A stretch of 64,000 nucleotides of DNA from Aggregatilineales bacterium (GCA_030834905.1 JAUQWZ010000034.1:124001-188000), one strand, 5' to 3'. Shown: positions 25,661-34,966, counted from the stretch's first letter. Numbers and translations are program-made. Notes: generated by a model not told the origin, from the sequence alone.

Positions 25661-26857
25661 ATGACCCTTACCCGCCGCGAAATTCTGACCCTCCTCCTCC
25701 TGTTCATCGTCACTCGCATCGGACTCGTCGGCGCGGGCGTCGTTTCAATGGCGATACTGCCCTCCACTGAAGGCGAAGAATACAAACACCTGCTCGACGG
25801 CGGTCCCGCGCTGGATATGTGGTATCGCTGGGACGCAGGCTTTTACGCGACGATTGCCATCGAAGGTTATGACTGGTACAACGACCGGCAGATCGCCGCC
25901 GATATGGCGTTTATGCCCCTGTACCCGCTGGCGGTGCATCTGGTCAGCGGCATCACGCCAACGGGCTGCGCGCTGTCGCCCTATCTCAGCACCTGCGCGA
26001 CCATTGGCGGGTTAGTCGTCTCCAATGCCGCGCTGCTGGCAAGCGCCCTGCTGCTGTATGATATCGCTCGCCGCCACACCAACCAGTCAACCGCCCGCCG
26101 CGCCGTTCTGCTGCTGCTGATCGCCCCGAACATGATCTTTCTATCCGGCGTCTATACCGAATCGCTGTTCCTGCTGCTGTGCCTGCTGGTCTTCTGGCTG
26201 CTGGATCGGCAGCAGTTTGTCCTGGCGGTCATCGCGACCTGCCTCGCCTGCCTGACGCGAACGGTGGGCGTGGCGCTGTACCCGGTGCTGCTGTGGTATG
26301 CCTGGACATACACGCCACAGCGTCCAGCCGCATCAAGCGTGGAGAGCGCCGCAGACGGGCGCGGCAGGCTGCGCCTCGGCAGGCTGATTCTGGCGCAGGT
26401 TCCGCTGTTGGTCTTCGGCGGTTACGTGCTGTTCGCTGGCTGGTGGGTGGGCGAGCCGCTGGCGTTCTTTCAGGCAAACAGCCTGATCTGGGGACGCGCC
26501 TTTTCATCGCCCATCGAAGCCTTCACCGTCTACTTCAGCGGCGAGCAAATCGCCCTGTTCGGCTTCCGCCCGGCGTGGATCGATCTGGCGGCGACGCTGT
26601 TCTACCTGCTGCTGGCAGCCGCTGCCTGGCGGCATAATCGGCTCTGGGGAGTGTTCGCCTTGACCGCCCTGCTCATTCCCATCGCCACCGGCACGCTCTG
26701 GAGTATGCCCCGTTTTGGCGCGGTCTTATTCCCGCTGTACATCGTCGTGGCTTGGTGGAGTGATCGCTTATGGAAACAGGCGCTGGTTTACGGCGCGTCC
26801 ATTGCGCTGGCGCTGCTGTTTATCAGCCGCTTTGTCACCTGGCGGTGGATCGCCTGA
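25661..26857 (+). CDS. PIG-V-like polytopic mannosyltransferase
   Basis: A 398-residue integral membrane protein with about ten helices, resembling the bacterial PIG-V/GT-C mannosyltransferases that use polyprenyl-phosphate sugars. The first extracytoplasmic loop reads DMWYRWDAGFYATIAIEGY followed by AFMPLYPLAVHL, the family's typical RWDxxxY and FxPLYP pattern with the catalytic acidic residue. LPFNMIF-like and SGVYTESLFLLL segments follow. It is convergent with the zinc-ribbon gene 3 bp away. The acceptor is unknown. Confidence 0.85.
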   Translation: MTLTRREILTLLLLFIVTRIGLVGAGVVSMAILPSTEGEEYKHLLDGGPALDMWYRWDAGFYATIAIEGYDWYNDRQIAADMAFMPLYPLAVHLVSGITPTGCALSPYLSTCATIGGLVVSNAALLASALLLYDIARRHTNQSTARRAVLLLLIAPNMIFLSGVYTESLFLLLCLLVFWLLDRQQFVLAVIATCLACLTRTVGVALYPVLLWYAWTYTPQRPAASSVESAADGRGRLRLGRLILAQVPLLVFGGYVLFAGWWVGEPLAFFQANSLIWGRAFSSPIEAFTVYFSGEQIALFGFRPAWIDLAATLFYLLLAAAAWRHNRLWGVFALTALLIPIATGTLWSMPRFGAVLFPLYIVVAWWSDRLWKQALVYGASIALALLFISRFVTWRWIA

Positions 26858-26860
26858 ACC

Positions 26861-27061
26861 TCAGAGTTCGCTGCAATCCCACATAAAGCCGCAGTTCTGG
26901 CAGCGCACCTTACAGGCGTGGCGAATCGTCGGGGCATTGCAGGCGGGGCACACGGTTGACAGGCTGTAATTCGGCAGCGGTCCTTCGACCCGCCTGACCG
27001 TGTCGCGTGGTCGCTCCGGGCTGGAGCGCGGCGTTTCCGGCTGATGATCCTGCTGGTTCAT
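26861..27061 (-). CDS. Small zinc-ribbon protein
   Basis: A 66-residue protein with a disordered N-terminus and a C-terminal zinc ribbon: CPAC and CQNC, each in a CxxC motif, in the context STVCPACNAPTIRH and VRCQNCGFMWDCSEL. The ATG at 27061 is used because the longer frame runs almost into the tRNA-Cys gene. It lies directly downstream of tRNA-Cys on the same strand and may be co-transcribed from its promoter. The function is unknown. Confidence 0.7.
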   Translation of the reverse strand: MNQQDHQPETPRSSPERPRDTVRRVEGPLPNYSLSTVCPACNAPTIRHACKVRCQNCGFMWDCSEL

Positions 27062-27113
27062 ATCAACCTGCCCTGGTGATACGAAAAAGGGCATCCTGAA
27101 TGGATACCCCTAG

Positions 27114-27184
27114 AGGCGACGACCAGATTCGAACTGGTGATCAGGCTTTTGCAGAGCCTTGCCTTGCCACTTGGCCACGTCGCC
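27114..27184 (-). tRNA. tRNA-Cys (GCA)
   Basis: A 71-base cloverleaf. The acceptor stem GGCGACG pairs with CGTCGCC. The anticodon arm AGGCT/AGCCT holds the loop CTGCAAA with anticodon GCA, and the T arm has ACCAG-TTCGAAT-CTGGT. The discriminator is U73, as expected for tRNA-Cys. CCA is not encoded. Confidence 0.96.
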
Positions 27185-27193
27185 GTTGCAGGC

Positions 27194-27222
27194 ATTATAC
27201 AAACCCAAACCTCGCCTGACAA
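27194..27222 (-). promoter_or_regulatory. Promoter of tRNA-Cys
   Basis: On the minus strand, TTGTCA (27222-27217), a 17-bp spacer and TATAAT (27199-27194), 9 bp before the mature 5' end. Confidence 0.85.
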
Positions 27223-27281
27223 GGGTAACACCCGTGATTTACCATTTGCGCGCAGGCGCAAAACTCGCCACAATACTGGCT

Positions 27282-28148
27282 ATGGACGAAAAAGAACTCC
27301 AACCCGACCCTGAAGAAACCGGGGAAGCACCGCCCCCCGCAGATGAAACCTTCGACGATGAAGCGCTTATGGATGAAGCGCTCATGGGCGACGATATGGC
27401 GGGCTTTTCGCTGGTCGCCGACGAGACGATTCAGACGGTAGACGAGCTGTACGGCGGCATCCCGCCCATCGCAGGCGATTATGCCGACGAAGCAGCCGAC
27501 GACGACTACGCCTATGACTCGCCGCTTGCCGTCGCTACGGTGAGCGATATTGACGCCCAGCAGGAAGCCGAACGCGAGTTCGTGCTGCCGCCCTTCGAGC
27601 CTGCCCTGCCGATGCCGCCCATGACCAAGCTGCGGCGCGGTCATCTCGGCTCGCTGGTACCGGCGCTGGTATTGATCGCCATCGGCGCGTGGCTGACCCT
27701 GACGACAACCGCAGGCACGCCGCCCGACCCGATGCTGGTGGCTGGCGCGGCGGTCGGCGGTCTGGTGCTGACGCTGCTGGCGCAGTGGATCGCCACCGGG
27801 CGCTGGGGCGTCGGCTACCTGTTCTTCGCGCTGTTGATCATGATGGTCGCCGGAGTGCTGTTCTTCTCCATCCAGCCGGGCGGCATCAGTCTGGTGCGCG
27901 GCTGGCCCCTGCTCATTATCGGTCTGGGAATCGTCATCATCCTCAGCGGACTGCTGGGGCGTCCGGTCAGCCGCCGTCTCCTTCTGCCGGGGCTGCTGCT
28001 GGTCATCGCCGGTCTGCTGGGTATGATCGTCACGCTCAACGTGCTGCCGCAGGCTGTCCTGACTAACGCTGCTCAGTGGGCACCCGCTGTTGGGGTTGTA
28101 GTCGTTGTGATCTGGCTGCTGCCGCTGCTGTTTCGCCGCCGGGGCTAA
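27282..28148 (+). CDS. Membrane protein with acidic N-terminal tail
   Basis: A 288-residue protein. The first 125 residues are hydrophilic and Asp/Glu-rich (PADETFDDEALMDEALMGDD), probably disordered and cytoplasmic. From residue 128 there are about six hydrophobic helices in pairs with short GRWGVGYLFFALLI and GWPLLIIGLGIVIIL segments, the latter resembling the LiaI/LiaF-type (DUF5668) membrane module. The ATG at 27282 replaces the longer frame that overlaps the tRNA. It is first in the glycan operon, 3 bp before the GT4 start. Confidence 0.75.
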   Translation: MDEKELQPDPEETGEAPPPADETFDDEALMDEALMGDDMAGFSLVADETIQTVDELYGGIPPIAGDYADEAADDDYAYDSPLAVATVSDIDAQQEAEREFVLPPFEPALPMPPMTKLRRGHLGSLVPALVLIAIGAWLTLTTTAGTPPDPMLVAGAAVGGLVLTLLAQWIATGRWGVGYLFFALLIMMVAGVLFFSIQPGGISLVRGWPLLIIGLGIVIILSGLLGRPVSRRLLLPGLLLVIAGLLGMIVTLNVLPQAVLTNAAQWAPAVGVVVVVIWLLPLLFRRRG

Positions 28149-28151
28149 TCC

Positions 28152-29216
28152 TTGCATATCGCGATTGACGCCAGCCGCACGACTGCTGGGCGGATGACTG
28201 GGACGGAGCATTATGCCCGGCAGATGATCCGCGCGCTGCTGCGGCTCAATACGCAGCACCGCATTTCGCTCTATTTCCGCGATACCCCACCGCCAAATCT
28301 GTTTCCGGCGTCGCCGCTGGTCGAACAGCGCGTAATCCCGTTTCCACGCCTGTGGACCCATCTGCGCTTCGCCGCCGAACTCTGGCGCGACCATCCCGAC
28401 GCGACCTGGGTTCCGGCGCACACGCTGCCCGTCGTATTTCCCGGACGCGCCGCCGTCACCATCCATGACCTCGGCTATAAGCACTTCCCCGGCGCGCATC
28501 CTACCGGCACCCGCCGCTATCTCGACTGGTCAACCCGTTACAGCGCCCGCCGCGCCAGCGTCATCCTGGCGGACAGCGGGGCGACAGCCGATGACCTGAG
28601 CCGCTTTTACGGCACGCCGCCGTCGAAAATCCGGGTCGTCTATCCGGGCGTGGATGCGCCGCCAGTCACCGATATCCAGGCGATACGGGGCAAATATAAT
28701 CTGCCGGAGCAATACTTTCTGTTCATCGGCACGCTTCAGCCGCGCAAAAATATCGCCCGGCTGGTACAGGCATACACCAAAGCGGCGCTGCCCGATGTGG
28801 CGCTGGTGCTGGCGGGCGGCAAGGGCTGGCTCTACAACCCCGCCTGGACGGACGGCGTCGATGGCGTCATCACCCCCGGCTACGTGGACGAAGCCGACAA
28901 GGGCGCGCTGTACGCCGGAGCGCTGGCGCTCGTCTTTCCGTCGCTGTACGAAGGCTTTGGCTTTCCGGTACTGGAAGCGATGCACTGCGGCACGCCGGTT
29001 CTGTGCAGCAGCACCTCAAGCCTGCCCGAACTGGCGGGCGACGCTGCCCTGCTGGTCGATCCAACGGACGTGAACGCTATCTGCGAAGGTATGCAGGCGA
29101 TGGCATGGGACGGCGCTCTGCGCCAGTCGTTAAGCGCTAAAGGGTTCGCGCAGGCGCTCAGGTTCACCTGGGATGCGGCGGCACAAGCGGCGCTGGATGC
29201 GCTGGAGAGTATCTGA
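28152..29216 (+). CDS. GT4-family glycosyltransferase
   Basis: A 354-residue GT-B enzyme. The TTG start gives MHIAIDASRTTAGRMTGTEHY, a typical GT4 beginning. FIGTLQPRKNIARLV (about 190-205) opens the nucleotide-sugar domain, and EGFGFPVLEAMHCGTPVL carries the EX7E motif. The gene starts 3 bp after the membrane protein stop and ends 1 bp before the GT9-GT26 fusion, so translation is probably coupled. It presumably extends the same lipid-linked glycan as its neighbour. Confidence 0.9.
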   Translation: MHIAIDASRTTAGRMTGTEHYARQMIRALLRLNTQHRISLYFRDTPPPNLFPASPLVEQRVIPFPRLWTHLRFAAELWRDHPDATWVPAHTLPVVFPGRAAVTIHDLGYKHFPGAHPTGTRRYLDWSTRYSARRASVILADSGATADDLSRFYGTPPSKIRVVYPGVDAPPVTDIQAIRGKYNLPEQYFLFIGTLQPRKNIARLVQAYTKAALPDVALVLAGGKGWLYNPAWTDGVDGVITPGYVDEADKGALYAGALALVFPSLYEGFGFPVLEAMHCGTPVLCSSTSSLPELAGDAALLVDPTDVNAICEGMQAMAWDGALRQSLSAKGFAQALRFTWDAAAQAALDALESI

Positions 29217-29217
29217 C

Positions 29218-31059
29218 ATGGCGCGGATTCTGGTGGTTCAACTGGCGGATATCGGCGACCTCGTCCTCTCGACCCCCGCGCTGGCAGCGCTGCGGCAGGC
29301 GCAGCCACAGGCGCATATCGCGCTGCTTACTTCAACCCACAGCGCTCCGGTCATTCAGGGAACCGATCTGGTTGATGAGCTAATCCTGTTCGACAAGCGG
29401 CAGTTTAACGGCACGAAAGCGCTGCTGAATCCCGCCAACCTGCGCCGAATGCTGGCGCTGCGACAGGGGCGCTTCGACACTATCGTCTTTTTCCACCATT
29501 TCACGCTGCGTGCTGGGACTCTCAAGTTCGCCCTGATGGCGCTGTGCGCGGGCAGCCAGCGGCGCATTGGTCTGGACAATGGCAACGGCTGGTTCCTGAC
29601 CGAACGGATCGCTGACGAAGGTTTTGGGGCGCGGCATCAGGCACAGTACTGGCTCGATCTGGTGGCGCTGCTGGGCGCTGATCCGTCGCCGCGTCAGGCG
29701 GTCATCGGCATCAGCCAAGCGGATCGGGCGTGGGCGAGCCAGCGCCTGCCCGCCCAGCATCCCCGGATCGTCATTCACGCGGGCAGCGGCAGCTACAGCC
29801 TCGCCCGTCGTTGGGATGCGGCTGGCTTCGCCGCCGTCGCCAACCGGCTGCACGACGAACACGGCGGGACAATCATCCTCGTCGGCGGGGCGGATGACGA
29901 TACGGCTGATGTCAAGGCGGCGCTGGGCGCTCCATCGCTTGATCTCAGCGGGCAAACCAGCCTCAACCAGCTTGGCGCGGTGCTCGAAAGCGCCGATCTG
30001 TATATCGGGGCGGACAGCGGCGTGATGCACATGGCGTGCGCGGCGCGCGCGCCGGTGGTCGCCATCTTTGGACCGAGCAACCCGGATGCCTGGGGACCCT
30101 GGACGCCGGAAAGCCCAGGTCAAATCGTCCGCAGCGCCCCCGAATGCAGCCCATGCAGCTATGTCGGGCACAGCATCGGCTTGCGCGACGGCTGCCGCGC
30201 CCGCACCTGCATGAAGCTGGTTTCGCCAGAAATGGTCTACACGGCGGCGCAGCAGCTGCTGAACCATGAAATCCCCGCAGGGACACGGCACGTGTCCGCG
30301 CCCGACGCAGCGCCCTCGCCCGTCTGGATGAAACGGATTCGCGTCCTCGGGCTGCCGGTCAGCGCCATCACCTATGACGAATGGCTCGATCTCATCGGGC
30401 GCTGGGTTGCCGAAGACGATGAGCGCGTCCATCACGTCTGCACCATCAATCCCGAATTTGTGATGATCGCCCAGAAGGACGCGAATTTTCGCCATATCCT
30501 CAGCCGCTGCGATCTGACCGTCCCCGATGGCATTGGGCTGCTGTTCGCCGCCCGTTTTCTCGGCATGCCGCTGCCGGAACGGGTCACCGGCTCGGACGGC
30601 GTCCCGAAGATCGCCGAACGGGCGGCGTTAACCGGCTGGAAGCTGTTTTTCCTCGGCGCTGCGCCCGGCGTGGCGGATAAAGCCGCCGACGTGCTGCGGG
30701 CGCGCTATCCCGGCGTGAATATCGTCGCCACCTACGGCGGCAGCCCCGCGCCGGAACAGGAAGCCGGCATCGTCGAGCGTATCAACGCCAGCGGCGCGGA
30801 TATCCTGCTGGTCGCTTACGGCGCGCCGGAACAGGACAAATGGATCGCCCGCAACATGCCGCGCCTGCGCGTCAGCATGGCGATGGGCGTCGGCGGCACG
30901 TTTGATTTCATCGCTGGCATCATCCCGCGCGCGCCGCTGTGGATGCAGCGGTTGGGGCTGGAATGGCTCTACCGCCTGTATTTGCAGCCCTGGCGCATAC
31001 GCCGGATGATGCGGATTCCTCAGTTTATGCTGGCGGTGCTGCTGCGCGGCAAAAACTGA
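29218..31059 (+). CDS. Fusion of a GT9 heptosyltransferase-like domain and a GT26 (WecG/TagA/CpsF) domain
   Basis: A 613-residue two-enzyme protein. Residues 1-345 are GT9: MARILVVQLADIGDLVLSTPAL at the start, IVIHAGSGS mid-domain, then GADSGVMHMACAARAPVVAIFGPSNPD, as in heptosyltransferases. Residues 365-590 are WecG/TagA/CpsF: TINPEFVMIAQKD, TVPDGIGLLFAARF, RVTGSDGVPKI, LFFLGAAPGVADKAA, VAYGAPEQDKWIARN and MGVGGTFDFIAG. The GT26 part normally adds ManNAc(A) or a similar sugar to an undecaprenyl-PP-linked acceptor. Joining the two implies consecutive transfer steps on one carrier. The ATG at 29218 follows the GT4 stop by 1 bp. Confidence 0.93.
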   Translation: MARILVVQLADIGDLVLSTPALAALRQAQPQAHIALLTSTHSAPVIQGTDLVDELILFDKRQFNGTKALLNPANLRRMLALRQGRFDTIVFFHHFTLRAGTLKFALMALCAGSQRRIGLDNGNGWFLTERIADEGFGARHQAQYWLDLVALLGADPSPRQAVIGISQADRAWASQRLPAQHPRIVIHAGSGSYSLARRWDAAGFAAVANRLHDEHGGTIILVGGADDDTADVKAALGAPSLDLSGQTSLNQLGAVLESADLYIGADSGVMHMACAARAPVVAIFGPSNPDAWGPWTPESPGQIVRSAPECSPCSYVGHSIGLRDGCRARTCMKLVSPEMVYTAAQQLLNHEIPAGTRHVSAPDAAPSPVWMKRIRVLGLPVSAITYDEWLDLIGRWVAEDDERVHHVCTINPEFVMIAQKDANFRHILSRCDLTVPDGIGLLFAARFLGMPLPERVTGSDGVPKIAERAALTGWKLFFLGAAPGVADKAADVLRARYPGVNIVATYGGSPAPEQEAGIVERINASGADILLVAYGAPEQDKWIARNMPRLRVSMAMGVGGTFDFIAGIIPRAPLWMQRLGLEWLYRLYLQPWRIRRMMRIPQFMLAVLLRGKN

Positions 31060-31147
31060 CCGCTTCTGCAAAACATTGCTGGTCAGAACGCCGCCGCCGA
31101 GTCATACTGGCGGCATTGTACCCTATTGATTATCGTGTATTCGCGCC

Positions 31148-32149
31148 ATGTCCTTACGCTCGTGGATTCCCAAACTCGCCGGTCAGCGTGTTCTCGTCAT
31201 CGGCGACGTGATTCTGGATGAATACCTGATCGGCAGCGCCACCCGCCTCAGCCGGGAAGCGCCGGTGCCGGTGCTTGAATTTGAGTCGCGCCAGTTGATT
31301 CCCGGCGGGGCTGCCAACCCTGCCGCCAACATCGTCGGACTTGGCAGCGCTACTATTCAGGTGGGCGTCATCGGCTCCGATACCGAAGCAACGGCGCTGC
31401 GCCAGGTGCTGCAGGCGCGCGGCATCGAAACGGCGGCGCTGGTGGTAGACAGCGGCAGACCGACCACCGTCAAGACGCGGGTGATGGCACAGATGGGGCT
31501 GCGCTTTGCCCAGCAGGTCGCGCGCCTTGACCGCATCTCGCGCGAGCCGCTGTCGGCAGCCACCGAACGTCAGGTGCGGGCGCTGATTCAGGACTGCATC
31601 GCCAGCGTTAACGCCGTTCTGATTTCGGATTATCACATCGGGCTGGTGACGCCGTCGCTGGTGGATGCGGTGCGCCTGCTCGCCGCCGAATGCCAACAGC
31701 CGCCGCTGCTGACCGCCGACGCGCAGGGGCAGCTTGACAAATATGCCGGATTTGGGCTGGTGAAGTGCAATGCCGATGAAGCGCGTGCCTTCCTGCGCCG
31801 CAGCCTGACGACCAGCGCCGATTTTGAAGCGGCGGCGCTTGAGTTGTGCCAGAGTCTGGGTTTAACCGACTGCATGGTCATCACGCGCGGCGCGGCGGGC
31901 GCGGCGCTGGCGACCAGCGACGGCAGAACCGCCCACTGTCCCGCGCCCACCATCACCGACGTGTACGACACCGTCGGCGCGGGCGACACCACCGTCGCCG
32001 TCCTGACGCTGGCGCTGGCGGCGGGCGCGCCGCCCGAAGACGCGGTCCACCTCGCCAACTATGCCAGCGGGCTGGTCGTCCGGCGGGTGGGCAACTACGC
32101 GCCCAGCGCCGACGAACTACGCCGCGCCATTGAAGAAGATACCGCGTAA
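31148..32149 (+). CDS. PfkB-family sugar kinase, RfaE1/HldE kinase-domain-like
   Basis: A 333-residue ribokinase-fold kinase. It resembles the D-glycero-D-manno-heptose-7-phosphate kinase domain of HldE: VLVIGDVILDEYLIG, REAPVPVLEFES, PGGAANPAANI, GVIGSDTEA, TVKTRVMAQ, and the catalytic motif DTVGAGDTTVAVLTLAL near residue 278, with Asp as base. The nucleotidylyltransferase half of HldE is absent. It follows the GT9-GT26 gene by 88 bp in the same direction, which suits synthesis of an ADP- or GDP-heptose-like donor for the GT9 domain. That substrate is inferred. Confidence 0.87.
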   Translation: MSLRSWIPKLAGQRVLVIGDVILDEYLIGSATRLSREAPVPVLEFESRQLIPGGAANPAANIVGLGSATIQVGVIGSDTEATALRQVLQARGIETAALVVDSGRPTTVKTRVMAQMGLRFAQQVARLDRISREPLSAATERQVRALIQDCIASVNAVLISDYHIGLVTPSLVDAVRLLAAECQQPPLLTADAQGQLDKYAGFGLVKCNADEARAFLRRSLTTSADFEAAALELCQSLGLTDCMVITRGAAGAALATSDGRTAHCPAPTITDVYDTVGAGDTTVAVLTLALAAGAPPEDAVHLANYASGLVVRRVGNYAPSADELRRAIEEDTA

Positions 32150-32200
32150 GGCGTACCGTAAAAATCAGCGCGGCATACCTCGCCCCTGTTTCGTAGCTGC

Positions 32201-32725
32201 CTAGACGCCCTCAGTCTGCGCCAGCGCCGGATAAATCTCGTGCGCCCACTGCTGCACCGTCGTCAGATTGCGATAATCGCCCCGCGGCAGCCGTTGGGTC
32301 GCAACTGTCAGGCGCTGTGGGAAGGAAAGCTTCTTTCCATTCAGCGCCCCGGCGAACACTTCCATGGCGAACGGCACAACTTCGGGGGCAGCCTCCAGCA
32401 CCGGCGCAAAATAGCCCAGTGCCGTCTGGCGGCGCTCCGGGGTATCTTCCGCGGCGGTCATACAGGTGGTGAAGTAGGCAACCTGCGCCTGGCACAGCAC
32501 CGCGCGGTGCTGAACCACAAACTCGACCGCTTCCGGCAGCCACTTCTCCGACCGTATCGCGCTGCCGATCACCATCGCGTCGTAAAGGACGATGTTTTCG
32601 ACCTCCGAGATGCGTTTGACGTCAACGTCAGAGCCATTCGCCCTCAGCGCCTCGCCTATCGCCTCAGCTACTGCCCTGGTCGTGCCATTCCGCGTCGCGA
32701 AGGCGACCAATATCTTTGCATTCAT
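32201..32725 (-). CDS. Flavodoxin-domain protein (HemG/menaquinone-dependent protoporphyrinogen oxidase-like)
   Basis: A 174-residue flavodoxin-fold protein. ILVAFATRNGTTRAVAEAIG is the FMN phosphate-binding loop, and DAMVIGSAIRSEKWLPEAV plus AYFTTCMT match the Flavodoxin_5/HemG group. The ATG at 32725 is preferred, with GGGGAG upstream, over the longer frame. In many bacteria such proteins oxidise protoporphyrinogen or serve as quinone-linked flavoproteins. No haem biosynthesis gene is nearby to support the first role. Confidence 0.82.
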   Translation of the reverse strand: MNAKILVAFATRNGTTRAVAEAIGEALRANGSDVDVKRISEVENIVLYDAMVIGSAIRSEKWLPEAVEFVVQHRAVLCQAQVAYFTTCMTAAEDTPERRQTALGYFAPVLEAAPEVVPFAMEVFAGALNGKKLSFPQRLTVATQRLPRGDYRNLTTVQQWAHEIYPALAQTEGV

Positions 32726-32856
32726 GTCCGTATCTCCCCAGATAGTACTGAGAGCATACAACATGCAAAAAGTGACGGGTAGTGCAATGAATCAGTCTTA
32801 TGACGAACTAATGTCATTTTTGTGGCGCTTTAGCCCTCATTCCCCTTGTAAATTCC

Positions 32857-32876
32857 GTTCGCGAACCGCCCCTACG
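32857..32876. repeat. Half-site of the GGGGCGGTTCGCGAACCGCCCC repeat
   Basis: GTTCGCGAACCGCCCCTACG, the right half of the palindrome at 38963-38984 with its CTACG flank. It lies just past the 3' end of the M32 carboxypeptidase gene. Confidence 0.6.
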
Positions 32877-32901
32877 AGAACGAGCCTGAGTTGGGTGAGG
32901 G

Positions 32902-34410
32902 CTACAGGCTGTACAGCTCGCCGTACTTGGCGCGCAGGTAGCGGATCAACGGCTCGGTCTGCAAGCCGCTACCCGTGACGCGCTCCAGCAGTTCGGAAGC
33001 CGTATATTTGCTGCCATGCTGGTAGATGCTGTCCTTCAGCCAGCCATGCAGCGTGCCAAACTGCCCTCGCGCGATTTCGGCGGAAATCTCCGGGTGTGCC
33101 TTCAGCGCCGCATCGTAAAACTGGGCGCTCATGATGTTGCCCAGCGTGTAACCCTGAAATGAGCCGCCGATGATACCGCCGAACCAGTGAACGTCCTGCA
33201 GCACGCCGTCGCGGTCATCGGGCGCGCGCACGCCGAGGTCGCTCTGATAGCGGGCGTGCCACGCCTCCGGCAGATCCTTGATCGCCAGCGTGCCTTCCAG
33301 CAGTTGCAGCTCAAAATCGAAGCGCAGCATGACATGCAGGTTATAAGTCACTTCGTCGGCGTCGGTGCGGATGAGCGACGGCTCGACCTTGTTTATGGCG
33401 CGGTAGAAGGTATCCAGCGACACGTCTCCAAGCTGGTCGGGAAACACCGACTGAAGGCTAGGATAATAGTGTTCCCAGAAGGCGCGGCTGCGCCCGACGA
33501 TATTCTCCCAGGTGCGCGATTGGCTTTCGTGGACGCCCGATGATGTCCCGCTTCCCAGCGGCAAACCGTCATACGCCGGGTTGGTGCCCTGCTCGTACAT
33601 GGCGTGACCAGACTCGTGCAGCGTGCTGAACAGCGCGTCCGCCAGATAGTTTTCCTTTACGCGGGTGGTGATACGCACGTCACCCACCGATAAACGGGTC
33701 TCGAACGGATGATGGGTCTTATCCTGCCGCCCGCGCTCGAAGTCGTAGCCATAGTCTTTGATCACGTCCAGACCGAAGGCAAGCTGCTGATCTTCGGGAT
33801 AGGTCAGCCGCAGGCACGAGTCATCGGCGGGCGGCTGTTCAGTGATGGCGCGGACAATCGGCACCAGTTCCTGGCGCAGTTTGGCGAAAACCTCGCGCAC
33901 CGTCTCGGCTTTCATGCCCTCGTCGCTGAAGTCGATCAGCGGATCGGCAATGTGTTGGTAGCCGGGGAAAAAGTTTGCCAGTTGGCGGCTGAGATCAAGC
34001 GTTTTTTCCAACTGCGGCTGGAGCGAGGCGAAGTCGTTCAAGGGGCGGGCGCGCGTCCACAGCATGTACAAATTCGAGTTATGCTCGGAAAGCTGGGAGA
34101 TGAAGGACGCTGGCACCTTAACCGAACGTTCGTATTCGCGCCGGGTCAGGCGGATCAGCGCCGCGTCGTCGTGGTCATACGGCATCGATTCGGCATATGG
34201 CTCCAGCGCGTCGAGCAGCTTGCCGACGGCGGCATCGGTGAATCGCTCGTGCGACAGCTTCTCCAGCAGCGCCATCGCCCTGCCGCGCATTTCCGCGCCG
34301 CCGCCGGGCATGTAGGTCGCCTGATCCCAACCCAAGACAGCGACCGCCGAATTCAGCGACCCAATTTCGATCAACCGATCTTTCAGTTCTTGCAGCCTGG
34401 CTTCAGACAC
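32902..34410 (-). CDS. M32 family metallocarboxypeptidase
   Basis: A 502-residue zinc carboxypeptidase of the thermostable carboxypeptidase 1 family. The metal motif HESGH is at residues 265-269 in FSTLHESGHAMYEQG, followed by SGVHESQSRTWENIVGRS and DADEVTYNLHVMLRFDFE, all family signatures. The GTG at 34410 was chosen over the ATG at 34458: AAAAGGAG lies 7 bp before it, and the resulting protein has the standard family length. It removes C-terminal residues of peptides in the cytoplasm. Confidence 0.93.
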   Translation of the reverse strand: MSEARLQELKDRLIEIGSLNSAVAVLGWDQATYMPGGGAEMRGRAMALLEKLSHERFTDAAVGKLLDALEPYAESMPYDHDDAALIRLTRREYERSVKVPASFISQLSEHNSNLYMLWTRARPLNDFASLQPQLEKTLDLSRQLANFFPGYQHIADPLIDFSDEGMKAETVREVFAKLRQELVPIVRAITEQPPADDSCLRLTYPEDQQLAFGLDVIKDYGYDFERGRQDKTHHPFETRLSVGDVRITTRVKENYLADALFSTLHESGHAMYEQGTNPAYDGLPLGSGTSSGVHESQSRTWENIVGRSRAFWEHYYPSLQSVFPDQLGDVSLDTFYRAINKVEPSLIRTDADEVTYNLHVMLRFDFELQLLEGTLAIKDLPEAWHARYQSDLGVRAPDDRDGVLQDVHWFGGIIGGSFQGYTLGNIMSAQFYDAALKAHPEISAEIARGQFGTLHGWLKDSIYQHGSKYTASELLERVTGSGLQTEPLIRYLRAKYGELYSL

Positions 34411-34487
34411 AACAGACTCCTTTTTGCGTAGAGACGTGTATGCAGTATAACTTTCCACAAACGTTCACGAAACGGCTGGATGCCACC

Positions 34488-34946
34488 ATGAGCTACCAAC
34501 TGCCCGATCCTGATTCCTTTTACGCCGTGGTCTGGGAAATTGTTCGACAGATCCCCCATGGCGGCGTCGCCACCTATGGGCAGATTGCATCGATGATCCC
34601 TCCGCCAGCGGGTATCGCGTCTGAGGATTACGCCCGTCTGGGGGCGCGCTGGGTAGGTGACGCCATGAATGCTGTCTCGCGGACTGACGACGCCACCATT
34701 CCCTGGCACCGGGTCATCAACAGCCGCGGCGGCATCAGTTTACCGGCGGAAAGCGCCGCTGCCGCCCTTCAGCGCGGCAGGCTGCGCCACGAAGCAGTGG
34801 TCTTTGACAGCCACGATCGGATCGATCTGGATACTTTTGGCTGGCAGGGACCCAACCCGGCATGGCTGGACGAACGCGGGCTGCTGCCCGCGCCATCGCT
34901 CAGGAAGCCGCCGCCGGAAGGTCCGCAGCAGATGAATTTGTTCTAG
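34488..34946 (+). CDS. Alkyltransferase-like (ATL) DNA-repair protein
   Basis: A 152-residue protein with the DNA-binding domain of O6-alkylguanine alkyltransferase: FYAVVWEIVRQIPHGGVATYGQIA and VGDAMNAVS. The active-site PCHR is replaced by PWHR (TIPWHRVINSRGGISL). With no reactive Cys it cannot remove alkyl groups. ATL proteins instead bind and flag O6-alkylguanine for nucleotide excision repair. A 45-residue C-terminal tail follows. The ATG at 34488 aligns with family starts. It is divergent from the M32 gene. Confidence 0.92.
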   Translation: MSYQLPDPDSFYAVVWEIVRQIPHGGVATYGQIASMIPPPAGIASEDYARLGARWVGDAMNAVSRTDDATIPWHRVINSRGGISLPAESAAAALQRGRLRHEAVVFDSHDRIDLDTFGWQGPNPAWLDERGLLPAPSLRKPPPEGPQQMNLF

Positions 34947-34966
34947 TTCCGCGGCAAAACACCGTC

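Noticed and set aside
34411..34458. ATG at 34458 as start of the M32 carboxypeptidase
   Set aside because: The GTG at 34410 has a strong ribosome-binding site at correct spacing and gives the usual family length.
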